Source: Collimonas arenae
Lineage (GTDB): Bacteria; Pseudomonadota; Gammaproteobacteria; Burkholderiales; Burkholderiaceae_D
Reading direction: 5' to 3'
NCBI RefSeq assembly: GCF_000786695.1
Contig: NZ_CP009962.1
Span: 4,836,001-4,900,000 of the forward strand
Length of the DNA: 64,000 nucleotides
Under the pieces are notes generated by a model. It did no database searches, was not told the DNA's origin, and saw only the letters and a program-made list of their open reading frames with translations. Shown here piece after piece: positions 51,102-59,893 of the stretch; positions within the stretch are counted from its first letter, which is position 1, and each line of letters begins with the position of its first letter. Made by a program: the position numbers and the translations under genes.

Positions 51102-51680
51102 CTAATGAGTTTGTTTGCCTACGTCTACAGGTGGGCTGCATGCCCACTTCGGATAATATTTGGCGACGACTGCGCCTTCACTGCGTAATGCGTGGCATCG
51201 ATCGAGCTGGGCCGGCTTTTTTTGCTCCGCCACGGGATCTGCGTTGCGGTCGATCTCGCCGCCGAAAGCCTGCAAGGCGGCGGTGGGCAGAATTTGCGCC
51301 AATTCGGTCAAATGCGTACATCCCAGAGCGCCGCCGATGCGCTCCTTAATCGTATAACGGAAGCCCTTGACCAGACTCAGGCCGATCAAGGCTTTATACG
51401 CGGGGTTGATCGTATTGCAATACCCCTGATACGGCACCGCTTCCGAATTAGCTTCGACTTCCACTATAGTAAATTGACGGTCAAGCGTCAGTCTTAACCA
51501 CAGGCTGTGCAAAGGCTGGCCTGCGAATAAATTACCTGCAGGCAAAGAAAGATCGAAAGGTTTGGTATCGGTGAGATGCGCATCCACTTCCCACAAGCCG
51601 TCATCGCGCACAAAAGCTTCGATGTGAATCGCGCGGGTATACTTTAACGCTCGGCGGGAAATAGGTGGTGTCAGAGACAT
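51102..51680 (-). CDS. DUF2889 protein
   Basis: A 192-residue protein. The text RRALKYTRAIHIEAFVRDDGLWEVDAHLTDTKPF, LHSLWLRLTLDRQFTIVEVEANSEAVPY and GGALGCTHLTELAQILPTAALQAF is characteristic of DUF2889, found mainly in betaproteobacteria. The conserved Cys-Thr-His suggests a metal or catalytic site, but no function is known to me. It is upstream of sucC in the same direction with 82 bases between. Confidence 0.85.
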   Translation of the reverse strand: MSLTPPISRRALKYTRAIHIEAFVRDDGLWEVDAHLTDTKPFDLSLPAGNLFAGQPLHSLWLRLTLDRQFTIVEVEANSEAVPYQGYCNTINPAYKALIGLSLVKGFRYTIKERIGGALGCTHLTELAQILPTAALQAFGGEIDRNADPVAEQKKPAQLDRCHALRSEGAVVAKYYPKWACSPPVDVGKQTH

Positions 51681-51942
51681 AATGGTGGACTGATTTGCGT
51701 GTCGCTACCACAGTTTCTATGGTAACTGCCGCTCCTGCGGTTTGCAAAAAACCCCAAAAGTGTAGCACAGCTTGGCGGGCTTAGCGATGTTGATGGACAG
51801 TTGCGAAATAACCATCGTCGGTGTTGGACATATAAATCAATACGCGAAGCAAGACGGGGAACGATGGCTTACAGAATAGACAACATGCCATTTTTGTCGC
51901 ATTTCATACAGATGCAAGAACATTAGAAGCATTGCTCCAGCA

Positions 51943-52404
51943 TCAGCTATCTTCAGTATCTTCGTCGCCGCCTTTCACCGCTGCTTGTATCGCCCGATGA
52001 GAAAACCCGCGTTGCAGCAGGAAGCGCATCTGTTTGACGCGCTCTTCAGCATTTGCCGGGACTTGATTGAATTTTTTGCGCCAGACCTCACGGGCGCGCG
52101 CCACTTCGCCACTGGCCAGATCGGCTTTGATGTCTGTCAGAGACTCAGCATCAATGCCGTGGCTTTGCAATTCGGAAAGAATGCGGCTGTTGCCGTAACG
52201 GTGTGCGCGCCGGTGAATCAGGGATTCGGAGAAACGTGTTTGCGACAATAGCTTGGCGGCTTCCAGCGTGTCGAGCAAGGCTTCGATGTCATCGCCTTCT
52301 TGCGCATAGCGCGACAGTTTGCGCGCCAGTTCCATGCGGCTGTGTTCACGTGCCGACAGATAGCGCAACGCCCTGCCCTTAAGGCTGATTTGCAGTTTGG
52401 CCAT
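51943..52404 (-). CDS. recX: Recombination regulator RecX
   Basis: A 153-residue helical protein with the RecX repeats: [55 protein letters not shown] and [20 protein letters not shown]. It binds RecA filaments and limits their activity. It is located 201 bases behind recA, as in E. coli. Confidence 0.95.
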   Translation of the reverse strand: MAKLQISLKGRALRYLSAREHSRMELARKLSRYAQEGDDIEALLDTLEAAKLLSQTRFSESLIHRRAHRYGNSRILSELQSHGIDAESLTDIKADLASGEVARAREVWRKKFNQVPANAEERVKQMRFLLQRGFSHRAIQAAVKGGDEDTEDS

Positions 52405-52491
52405 CTTCGCTTTCTGAGTAATGCTTGTTAAGTACAGCTTGTTAAAACTGCGTATTAAATATTACTTATTATAAGCATCGCTACAAACAAC

Positions 52492-52535
52492 AACGCCTTC
52501 CAAAAATCCGTCGTGCGGAGTTTATGAAAGGCGTT
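52492..52535. terminator. Stem-loop between recA and recX
   Basis: AACGCCTTCC and GAAAGGCGTT (one mismatch) enclose an inner ATCCG/CGGAG hairpin. The position matches the partial terminator that lowers recX expression relative to recA in E. coli. The T run is on the plus side only, so its strength on the recA transcript is uncertain. Confidence 0.5.
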
Positions 52536-52605
52536 TTCTTTGACCAGGACAACCCGGCTATTTGCTCAATTTGCTTAAACCGGCACTGAATCCACCGGAT
52601 AAAGC

Positions 52606-53724
52606 TTAGACAGGTTCTTCAGCCTTGGTTGCAGCTGCAGCGGCTTTGCTGGCAGCCTTGGCTGCGGCTTTTTCACTCTTGTCGCCTGCATCCGATTTGA
52701 TCACACCCAACTCAGGCACACCCAGCGAAGCGCGCACCTTGTTTTCAATTTCGCGCGCCAGTTCCGGACGTTCTTTCAGGTAGGTACGGGCATTGTCCTT
52801 GCCTTGGCCGATGCGTTCGCCGTTGTAGCTGTACCAGGCGCCCGACTTTTCAACAATCTTGGCATCGGAACCGAGATCGAGGATTTCACCTTCGCGGGAT
52901 GTGCCTTCGCCATACAGGATGTCGAAGTGCGCTTCCTTGAATGGCGGCGCGATCTTGTTTTTGACGACTTTGACTTTGGTTTCGTTCCCGATGACTTCGT
53001 CGCCGGACTTGATCGAACCGGTACGACGAATATCCAGGCGCACCGAAGCGTAGAACTTGAGGGCATTACCGCCGGTGGTGGTTTCCGGATTGCCGAACAT
53101 GACGCCGATCTTCATGCGGATCTGATTGATGAAAATCACCAGCGTATTGGTGCGGTTGATGCTGCCGGTCAGCTTGCGCAACGCTTGCGACATCAGACGT
53201 GCTTGCAGGCCTGGCAGGGAATCACCCATGTCGCCTTCGATTTCAGCGCGCGGCGTCAACGCCGCCACCGAGTCGACCACAATCAGGTCGACGCCGCCGG
53301 AGCGCACCAGCGCATCGGTGATTTCCAACGCCTGTTCGCCGGTATCCGGTTGCGAGATCAGCAGTTCGGACAGGTTGATGCCGAGTTTCTGCGCATAGCC
53401 TACGTCCAATGCGTGTTCCGCATCGATAAACGCGCAGGTTCCGCCCAGTTTTTGCATTTCGGCGATGGTTTGCAGGGTCAGCGTGGTTTTGCCTGACGAT
53501 TCCGGGCCGTAGATTTCCACGACGCGGCCACGCGGCAAGCCGCCGACGCCGAGCGCGATATCCAGGCCGAGCGAACCGGTCGAGACGACTTGCACCTCTT
53601 CGACCACGGCGCCGTCTTCCATCCGCATGACAGAACCTTTGCCGAACTGCTTTTCGATCTGCGCCAAGGCCGCGGCTAGGGCCTTGCTTTTATCCGGGTT
53701 GGCTGCGGATTTTTTATCGTCCAT
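52606..53724 (-). CDS. recA: Recombinase RecA
   Basis: The protein has 372 residues. Walker A is GPESSGKTT near 78-86, with [54 protein letters not shown] and an acidic/Ala-Lys-rich tail. It drives homologous recombination and LexA cleavage. A LexA box lies 50 bases upstream of the ATG, and recX follows. Confidence 0.98.
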   Translation of the reverse strand: MDDKKSAANPDKSKALAAALAQIEKQFGKGSVMRMEDGAVVEEVQVVSTGSLGLDIALGVGGLPRGRVVEIYGPESSGKTTLTLQTIAEMQKLGGTCAFIDAEHALDVGYAQKLGINLSELLISQPDTGEQALEITDALVRSGGVDLIVVDSVAALTPRAEIEGDMGDSLPGLQARLMSQALRKLTGSINRTNTLVIFINQIRMKIGVMFGNPETTTGGNALKFYASVRLDIRRTGSIKSGDEVIGNETKVKVVKNKIAPPFKEAHFDILYGEGTSREGEILDLGSDAKIVEKSGAWYSYNGERIGQGKDNARTYLKERPELAREIENKVRASLGVPELGVIKSDAGDKSEKAAAKAASKAAAAATKAEEPV

Positions 53725-53773
53725 GGTTATTCTTTCGACAAAAGAGGTGAGATATCTGTAACTTCAGGTAGCA

Positions 53774-53802
53774 CTGTATAAAAAAACAGTGATTTATGCA
53801 AG
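53774..53802 (-). promoter_or_regulatory. LexA box and promoter of recA
   Basis: CTGTATAAAAAAACAG (53774-53789 on plus) matches the SOS consensus CTGT-N8-ACAG exactly. On the minus strand a -35 TTGCAT and a -10 TACAGT are 17 bases apart with the LexA box covering the -10 and spacer. The rest of the 393-base gap to ggt (53725-54117) shows no gene. Confidence 0.88.
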
Positions 53803-54117
53803 CACTGTCGCATTTTTCCAAAAAACCTGTCGCTATATTGTATGTGCAGAAAGCGCTTTCCGTAGCCTTGATCATCCGAATCCGTCTTGCCGGCCCAATC
53901 TTTGGGCGCGGACTTAAGCACGGAACCGGTGAATTACGGCGCAGCATGGCGGGCTCAGATTATGCTTAATACGCATATACTCATCCGGGAAAGTAAAAAG
54001 ACCAGCCGCATGATCGAGAGCGGTGCAATAATTGTGACGCCTGTCTGCGCATGCAGATAGTTGCGCCATATTCAAAGCTGGGGGCAGTCGTTTGCCCGCT
54101 AATAAAAGGGAGAAAGT

Positions 54118-55887
54118 ATGCGTATTACATATTTGATGAAACCGTTGGCAGCATCGATATTGCTGCTGGGCTTGCTGGGCAATGCGCAGGCGGCATCCGC
54201 GCCGGCGGTCGAAGCGAAGAACGGCATGGTGGTGACGTCCCAACACCTGGCTTCGCAGGTCGGAGTCGACATCCTTAAAATGGGCGGCAACGCCATCGAT
54301 GCAGCGGTCGCGGTCGGCTACGCACAGGCGGTAGTAAATCCATGCTGCGGCAATATCGGCGGCGGCGGCTTCATGACCATCCACCTGGCCGATGGCCACG
54401 ATACCTTCATCAACTTCCGTGAAACGGCGCCGGCGGCAGCCAGCGCCAATATGTACCTGGACGCCAACGGCAAAGCGATCACCAACGCCAGCCTGTTTGG
54501 CTACCTGGCAGCCGGCGTGCCGGGCACCGTGCTGGGTCTCGACACTGCGCAAAAGAAATACGGCAAACTCACGCGCGCCCAAGTCATGCAGCCTGCGATC
54601 AAGCTGGCGCGTGACGGTTATATCCTGAACCGCGGCGATACCGACATCCTCGACACCACCATCGCCCAGTTCAAGAAAGACCCGGAAGCGGCACGCCTGT
54701 TCCTGCGCCGCGACGGTACGCCGCTGCAGCCGGGCGACCGTCTGGTGCAGAAGGATCTGGCCAAGACCCTGGAAGCCATTTCGCGCAACGGTCCTGACGC
54801 TTTCTATAAAGGCGCCATTCCGGCCGCTGTGGAACGCGCATCCAAGGCTGGCGGCGGCATCATTACGGCAGCCGACTTTGCTGGCTACAAGATCAGCGAA
54901 AGCGCGCCCTTGTCATGCAACTACCGCGGCTATGTGTTTGTTTCCGCACCGCCTCCAAGCTCCGGCGGCGCCACCATGTGCCAGATCCTTAATATTCTGG
55001 AAGGCTATGACATGAAGGCGCTGGGCTTCCATTCGGCGTCGGCAGTGCACTACATGACCGAGGCGATGCGCCATTCGTATATGGACCGCAATACCTTCCT
55101 GGGCGACCCTGCGTTCGTCAAAAATCCGCTGGAACGCTTGATGAGCAAGGAATACGCAGCGTCGATCCGCGAAAAAATCAGCGCCGACAAGGCCACGCCA
55201 TCGGTAGAAGTACAACCGGGCATGGCGCCGCATGAAAAGCCTGAAACCACGCATTACTCGATCGTCGACAAGGACGGCAATGCAGTTTCCACCACCTACA
55301 CCATCAACGGCCGCTTCGGCGCCGTAGTGATTGCGCCTGGCACCGGCTTCTTCCTGAACGATGAGATGGATGACTTCACCGTCAAGGCCGGCGTGCAGAA
55401 CCTGTTCGGACTGGTGCAAGGCGCGACCAACTCGATCGCTCCGGGCAAGCGGCCATTGTCGTCGATGGCGCCAACCCTGGTGACCAAGGATGGCAAGACC
55501 TATATGGTGCTGGGTTCACCGGGTGGTTCACGGATCATCACCATCACGCTGGAAACCGCGCTGAACGTGATCGACTACGGCATGGCACCGCAGGAAGCGG
55601 TAGATGCGCCACGCATTCATCACCAATGGCTGCCGGACGAGGTCTATTACGAAACCCGCGGCCTGTCGCCGGATACCCTGAAGATCCTTGATGGCATGGG
55701 CTACAAGATGAAAGAGCAAACTCCTTGGGGCGCGGCTGAACTGATCATGATCGGTTTGCCAGGTGCGGCTGGCGTCAGTGCGGCCAGCTCAGGCAACGAT
55801 GCCGGCGTTTCAGGCATTGTGCGGCCGGGCTTGTATTACGGCGCCAACGACACCCGTCGTCCAGCCGGAGCTGCGATCGGGTACTAA
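54118..55887 (+). CDS. ggt: Gamma-glutamyltransferase (glutathione hydrolase)
   Basis: The protein has 589 residues with a signal peptide to about 25 (AQA then AS). It is an Ntn-hydrolase precursor, cut before the catalytic Thr378 in the motif ETTHYSIVD (376-384) to give large and small subunits. NIGGGGFM, GGNAIDAAVA and PLSSMAPTLV..GSPGGSRII are present. It cleaves glutathione and other gamma-glutamyl compounds in the periplasm. A GGGAGAAAGT ribosome site precedes the ATG and a terminator follows. Confidence 0.96.
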   Translation: MRITYLMKPLAASILLLGLLGNAQAASAPAVEAKNGMVVTSQHLASQVGVDILKMGGNAIDAAVAVGYAQAVVNPCCGNIGGGGFMTIHLADGHDTFINFRETAPAAASANMYLDANGKAITNASLFGYLAAGVPGTVLGLDTAQKKYGKLTRAQVMQPAIKLARDGYILNRGDTDILDTTIAQFKKDPEAARLFLRRDGTPLQPGDRLVQKDLAKTLEAISRNGPDAFYKGAIPAAVERASKAGGGIITAADFAGYKISESAPLSCNYRGYVFVSAPPPSSGGATMCQILNILEGYDMKALGFHSASAVHYMTEAMRHSYMDRNTFLGDPAFVKNPLERLMSKEYAASIREKISADKATPSVEVQPGMAPHEKPETTHYSIVDKDGNAVSTTYTINGRFGAVVIAPGTGFFLNDEMDDFTVKAGVQNLFGLVQGATNSIAPGKRPLSSMAPTLVTKDGKTYMVLGSPGGSRIITITLETALNVIDYGMAPQEAVDAPRIHHQWLPDEVYYETRGLSPDTLKILDGMGYKMKEQTPWGAAELIMIGLPGAAGVSAASSGNDAGVSGIVRPGLYYGANDTRRPAGAAIGY

Positions 55888-55915
55888 TCAGGTACCAGAC
55901 CGTCGTCTTTACAAG

Positions 55916-55939
55916 AAAGGGGGCATTGCCCCCTTTTTT
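55916..55939 (+). terminator. Terminator of ggt
   Basis: AAAGGGGGC, loop ATT and GCCCCCTTT are followed by T. Confidence 0.92.
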
Positions 55940-55961
55940 ATCGCGCATAGAGAACAGAAAA

Positions 55962-56093
55962 CCGCCTCTGCCAGCCGTAGCGAGCGGCGCAAGATTGGGG
56001 TCGATAATTGGGATTGAGAAGCGCAACTGTACGAAAGTACAGTAAGCATCGCAAACCCCAAGATTGCGTCGCGCAGTAGGCTGGCAGAGGCGG
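55962..56093. repeat. 132-bp long-inverted-repeat (MITE-like) element
   Basis: The ends CCGCCTCTGCCAGCC (55962-55976) and their exact inverted copy (56079-56093) continue as imperfect arms of about 40 bases that include CGCAA..TTGGGGT. The centre has a second hairpin, ACTGTAC-GAAA-GTACAGT (56026-56043). The left arm is about 14 bases longer. No open frame. It lies between the ggt terminator and the DUF1338 gene, and no other copy is in the window. It could be a small non-autonomous element or a structured RNA leader. Confidence 0.65.
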
Positions 56094-56200
56094 CACGTGA
56101 ATCCATGAGTAAAACGCATTGATCCAATAGTATTTATCGTTTTATCCAGGCACGAATCAAATTTACACTGCACTTTATCCTTCTCCGATAAAGAGCACGC

Positions 56201-57238
56201 ATGTCCACCACCAATCTGCAATTCGTGCTGTCGTCCCTACTGGGAGCCGAGCATGCCAGCCAACTATCCGATCTGCTGCAAATCCCGGCCAGCACCCTGC
56301 GCCCGCGTTCCGATACTGTGTCCCGCATCGAAATAGCCCAAGCGCTGAACATGTTGCTATTCGAGAAACTGCTGAAAGCGGTCCCGCAGGGAAATGACTA
56401 CGTACAGGATTCGGTACGCGCCGGTAACAAGATCCGCTTTGATCACGGCGCGCTGCGCACCGTGCTGGGGATCAGCACCGGCACCCTACCCGCGGGCGAA
56501 GCCGCCTTCACACGCATCCTGCGTCCGCTCGGCTACCACGTGAATGGCCTCTATCCGCTGCAACGAATCAGCATGACCGGTCGCGCCTACGCACATGAAG
56601 ATGACCCAGAGGAAATCGCCCAGTTCTTCTTGAGCGAACTGCATCCACACAATTTCTCGGTTGAATTCCAGAACACGGTCAACAAAGTCCTCGCGACCTC
56701 GCAAGATCCGATCGACTCGCACTCGGCACAATTGCTGCAACAACTTGCTGCGGACAAAACATTGCCAATCACCGATACACTGACGCTATTGCCGGTACTG
56801 GTGGCCTGTTTCGACCGCCAGCATGACTTGCCCAGCATTGCCGACTACCAGACCTTGCTGGCGGAGTCGGCCGAAATGGCCTGGATTTCGACCGAGGGCA
56901 ACGCCTTCAACCACGCCACCGATCGTGTGCCGAATGTAGAGCAAGTAGCCGATGCGCAACGCGCGCTGGGCCGCGCCATCAAGGAAAAGATCGAAATTTC
57001 CCGTAATGGCCGGGTACGCCAGACAGCTTTTCGCGCCAGCACGGTAACGCGTGCCATGCGCGATGAAAACGGTGTGCTGGTCGACATGAAAGTGCCAGGA
57101 TCGTTTTATGAGTTCATCTCACGCGACCGCTTTTTGGATGAACAAAGCCAGACCGACAAGCTCGACCTGACTTTCGACAGCGGCAACGCCCAAGGAATTT
57201 TCAAGATGACCGCTTCGGCCTCTCCTGCAACGAATTGA
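56201..57238 (+). CDS. hglS: DUF1338 2-oxoadipate dioxygenase/decarboxylase (HglS-like, short form)
   Basis: A 345-residue protein. The metal ligands of the family are recognisable: His82 in RFDHGALRTV, His238 in NAFNHATDRVPN and Glu304 in GSFYEFISRD. Arg86, four residues after His82, corresponds to the substrate-binding Arg of HglS. The His-His spacing (156) equals that of Pseudomonas HglS as I remember it. The enzyme uses Fe(II) and O2 to turn 2-oxoadipate into D-2-hydroxyglutarate and CO2. The protein is about 100 residues shorter than HglS, nearer the plant FLO7 type. The next genes supply the following step and a feeding step. Confidence 0.8.
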   Translation: MSTTNLQFVLSSLLGAEHASQLSDLLQIPASTLRPRSDTVSRIEIAQALNMLLFEKLLKAVPQGNDYVQDSVRAGNKIRFDHGALRTVLGISTGTLPAGEAAFTRILRPLGYHVNGLYPLQRISMTGRAYAHEDDPEEIAQFFLSELHPHNFSVEFQNTVNKVLATSQDPIDSHSAQLLQQLAADKTLPITDTLTLLPVLVACFDRQHDLPSIADYQTLLAESAEMAWISTEGNAFNHATDRVPNVEQVADAQRALGRAIKEKIEISRNGRVRQTAFRASTVTRAMRDENGVLVDMKVPGSFYEFISRDRFLDEQSQTDKLDLTFDSGNAQGIFKMTASASPATN

Positions 57239-57245
57239 ACCATCG

Positions 57246-58664
57246 ATGAGCGACATCAGCCTTACCCAGCAAAAAATCAGCGCCCTGCTTGGACCGCAAG
57301 GTTGCCTGCTCACGCCGGAGCAACGCCAGCCTTACGAACACGGCGCCCGCTACGGCCATGGCCGCAGCCTGTGCATCGCTCGCCCCGCCAGCGTTGAAGA
57401 AGCGGCGGAACTGATGCGTCTGTGCGCGAAGGAGAAGATTCGCATCGTCGCCCAAGGGGCGAATACCGGCTTGGTCGGTGCTGCGTCGCCGGACCAGTCC
57501 GGCTTGGATGTCGTGCTCAACATGGAGCGTATCAAGGGTGTCATCGACATCGATCCGGTCGACCGCGTGGTGCAAGCTTATGCCGGCACGCGTTTGTCGG
57601 AATTGAACCAGGCGCTGGAAAAGCATGACCTGTATTTTCCTATCGACTTGGGCGCCGATCCATCGCTGGGCGGGATGCTGGCGGCGAATACCGGCGGTGC
57701 GCGCCTGATTCGTTATGGCGACGTGCGGCACAATGTTCTCGGGCTGGAAGCACTGCTGATCGACCCTCCCGGCAAACGCCTTGACCTGACAAACCGCCTT
57801 CGTAAAAACAACACCGGCCCTGACTGGAAGCAAAATTTTATCGGGACCGGCGGCGCCTACGGCATCGTCACACAGGTGGTGTTGCAGGTTCACCCGCGGC
57901 CACAGCAAAGCGCCACTGCGCTGGTAGTGCCGCCGTCGATGGAAGCAGCGGCGCTGCTGCTGCGCGACGCCGAACGCAATTTCGCCGATTTTCTCAGCGC
58001 ATTTGAGGGCATCTCGCAAAATGCGCTGCAATCTGTGCTGCAGCACGTGCCGGGCATCAGCGCGCCATTCGAACCGCTGCCACCGTACGCATTCCTGATC
58101 GAATTGAGCTCGGCACGGCCGCGCAGCGCCGACTTTGATCTGGAAAAACTGTTCGGCGCCTGGCTCGAAAGCTGTTTCGGCGACCTGATCCTCGATGCGG
58201 TAATCGACAAACCCGAGGTGCTGTGGCGCATCCGCCACGCCATCAGCGACAGCGTGCGCCAGGAAGGCAAAGTAGTTGCTTTCGACATTTCCGTGCCGCG
58301 CTCCAGACTTGGCGCCTTCCGGCAAGAAGCCGTAGCGCTTCTGGAACACGGCTACGCTGGCATCAAAGTCTTCGATTTCGGCCACTGGGGCGATGGCGGC
58401 CTGCACTTCAACCTGGCCATTCCCGAACAATTGATCGCCGATTTCCCGCCATTGCGCATCAACGCCTTGCGGCAGGAAATCTACGATCTGGCGGTGCTTA
58501 AATATCACGGCAGTTTTAGCGCCGAACATGGCGTCGGTCCATTCAACCAGCAGTTTTATGCCCGTTATACGACGCCCGAGGCGCTTGCGCTGGCTAGCCG
58601 CATGCAAAATGTATTCGACCCGCAGCATCTGCTGGGAGTCACCCGCTTTGCCGTGGACAAGTGA
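57246..58664 (+). CDS. FAD-linked D-2-hydroxyglutarate dehydrogenase-type oxidoreductase
   Basis: The protein has 472 residues. The N-terminal FAD-binding PCMH domain has VAQGANTGLVGAASPDQSGLDVVLNMERI and DLGADPSLGGMLAANTGGARLIRYGDVR. The C-terminal cap domain ends with FDFGHWGDGGLHFNLAIP and SFSAEHGVGPFN, the substrate and metal region of the D-2-hydroxyglutarate/D-lactate group. Seven bases separate it from the DUF1338 gene, so both are one operon. Context makes D-2-hydroxyglutarate to 2-oxoglutarate the likely reaction. Confidence 0.87.
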   Translation: MSDISLTQQKISALLGPQGCLLTPEQRQPYEHGARYGHGRSLCIARPASVEEAAELMRLCAKEKIRIVAQGANTGLVGAASPDQSGLDVVLNMERIKGVIDIDPVDRVVQAYAGTRLSELNQALEKHDLYFPIDLGADPSLGGMLAANTGGARLIRYGDVRHNVLGLEALLIDPPGKRLDLTNRLRKNNTGPDWKQNFIGTGGAYGIVTQVVLQVHPRPQQSATALVVPPSMEAAALLLRDAERNFADFLSAFEGISQNALQSVLQHVPGISAPFEPLPPYAFLIELSSARPRSADFDLEKLFGAWLESCFGDLILDAVIDKPEVLWRIRHAISDSVRQEGKVVAFDISVPRSRLGAFRQEAVALLEHGYAGIKVFDFGHWGDGGLHFNLAIPEQLIADFPPLRINALRQEIYDLAVLKYHGSFSAEHGVGPFNQQFYARYTTPEALALASRMQNVFDPQHLLGVTRFAVDK

Positions 58665-58782
58665 CATCGCGCTCAACCACTGCGTCTGAATCTCCGCACC
58701 GGCCTGTCCTAAGGAGCCAGGCCGGGCTGCCCGCCAAAGGTGAAGCCGAAACCTCGGGTGTTTGGTATAGTGCCTGCTCAGC

Positions 58783-58818
58783 AATAAATAGCTCAATAAA
58801 TAGCTCGATAAGCAGCTC
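58783..58818 (+). repeat. Three 12-bp tandem units before the LysR gene
   Basis: AATAAATAGCTC occurs twice exactly (58783-58794, 58795-58806) and once in the form GATAAGCAGCTC (58807-58818), followed by the partial inverted ATTGAGC. The tract is 41 bases before the LysR ATG and may be the regulator's own binding region or its leader. Confidence 0.6.
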
Positions 58819-58858
58819 ATTGAGCACGGCGGCACATACCTATCCGGCACCCAGAAAA

Positions 58859-59743
58859 ATGCGCAGATTCATCCCCTCCACCTCATGCCTCATCGCATTT
58901 GACACTGCAGCCCGCCACTTGTCGTTCACCAAGGCGGCCAACGAACTGCACATGACCCAGGGCGCGGTCAGCCGGCAAGCGGCGATCCTGGAGGATTATC
59001 TCGGCGTAAAACTATTCGAACGCATCAACCGCCGCCTGATCCTGACCGCCGCCGGCGCCGAATACGCTGGCCAGGTAGCCATCATCCTGAAAGAAATCGA
59101 GATGGCGACCTTCCAGGTCATGGCGCACAAGAATTCCGGCGGCGTGCTCAATCTGGCAACATTGCCGACTTTCGGCATCAAATGGCTGATTCCGCGCCTG
59201 GCCAAATTCACTGCCGCCCATCCGGACGTGATCCTGAACCTGAGCACCGAAGTGCTGCCTTTCGATTTCAACAATCGCGCGGTCGATGCAGCGATCCATT
59301 TCGGCGAGCCCAACTGGCCTGGCGCAGTCATGGTGCGGCTGATGGGCGAAGAAGTGGTGCCCGTGTGCAGCCTGGCCCTGAGCCAGCAAATCAAACACGT
59401 CGAAGATCTCAGTGACATGACTTTATTGCAACACACCACCCGGCCACAGGCCTGGCAAGACTGGTTCAATCATGTCGGCGTGGCCTGTCCCGACGCCCTG
59501 TCCGGTCCGCGCTTTGAACAGCTGGCGATGGTGATCCAGGCTGCCGCTGCCGGTCTCGGCGTGGCGCTGATGCCGAAATTTCTGGTGGAAACCGAAATCG
59601 CTCTCGGTCAGCTGCACGTGCCTTTCCCATTTGCGGTCAAGAGTCCGCAATCCTACTATCTGACTTATCCTGAGAAAAACGCCAGCAAAGCGGCTGTGAT
59701 CAAGTTCCAGGAATGGATATTGAGCGAACTATCAGAACACTGA
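58859..59743 (+). CDS. LysR-family regulator of the lysine/aminoadipate cluster
   Basis: The protein has 294 residues from ATG 58859, which puts the helix-turn-helix (LSFTKAANELHMTQGAVSRQAAILEDYLGVKLFER) at the expected 25-60; the frame is open upstream, but that part is low complexity. The effector domain follows from about 90 and resembles the GcvA group. It is read in the same direction as, and placed between, the DUF1338/dehydrogenase pair and the aldehyde dehydrogenase, so it probably controls both. Confidence 0.88.
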   Translation: MRRFIPSTSCLIAFDTAARHLSFTKAANELHMTQGAVSRQAAILEDYLGVKLFERINRRLILTAAGAEYAGQVAIILKEIEMATFQVMAHKNSGGVLNLATLPTFGIKWLIPRLAKFTAAHPDVILNLSTEVLPFDFNNRAVDAAIHFGEPNWPGAVMVRLMGEEVVPVCSLALSQQIKHVEDLSDMTLLQHTTRPQAWQDWFNHVGVACPDALSGPRFEQLAMVIQAAAAGLGVALMPKFLVETEIALGQLHVPFPFAVKSPQSYYLTYPEKNASKAAVIKFQEWILSELSEH

Positions 59744-59893
59744 GCGGAGAACTGAATTACCGCTGCATGATCAAAGGTAATGATGTCCTGATATTTTTTG
59801 ATTTTAAGATTCTCTGATTTATTCCTTATACTCGGCGCTATAGCTGATTAAACGCGCCCATCCTGCGGCGGCCAGATTGAATTCAAGGACATC

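Noticed and set aside
57201..58850. 549-codon open frame on minus, opposite the FAD oxidoreductase
   Set aside because: A shadow of a well-supported gene, with no recognisable domain and composition typical of an antisense frame.
58661..58858. A 66-residue N-terminal extension of the LysR protein
   Set aside because: The extension is Ser-rich low complexity, contains the tandem repeat, and would put the helix-turn-helix far from the N-terminus; ATG 58859 gives the normal length.
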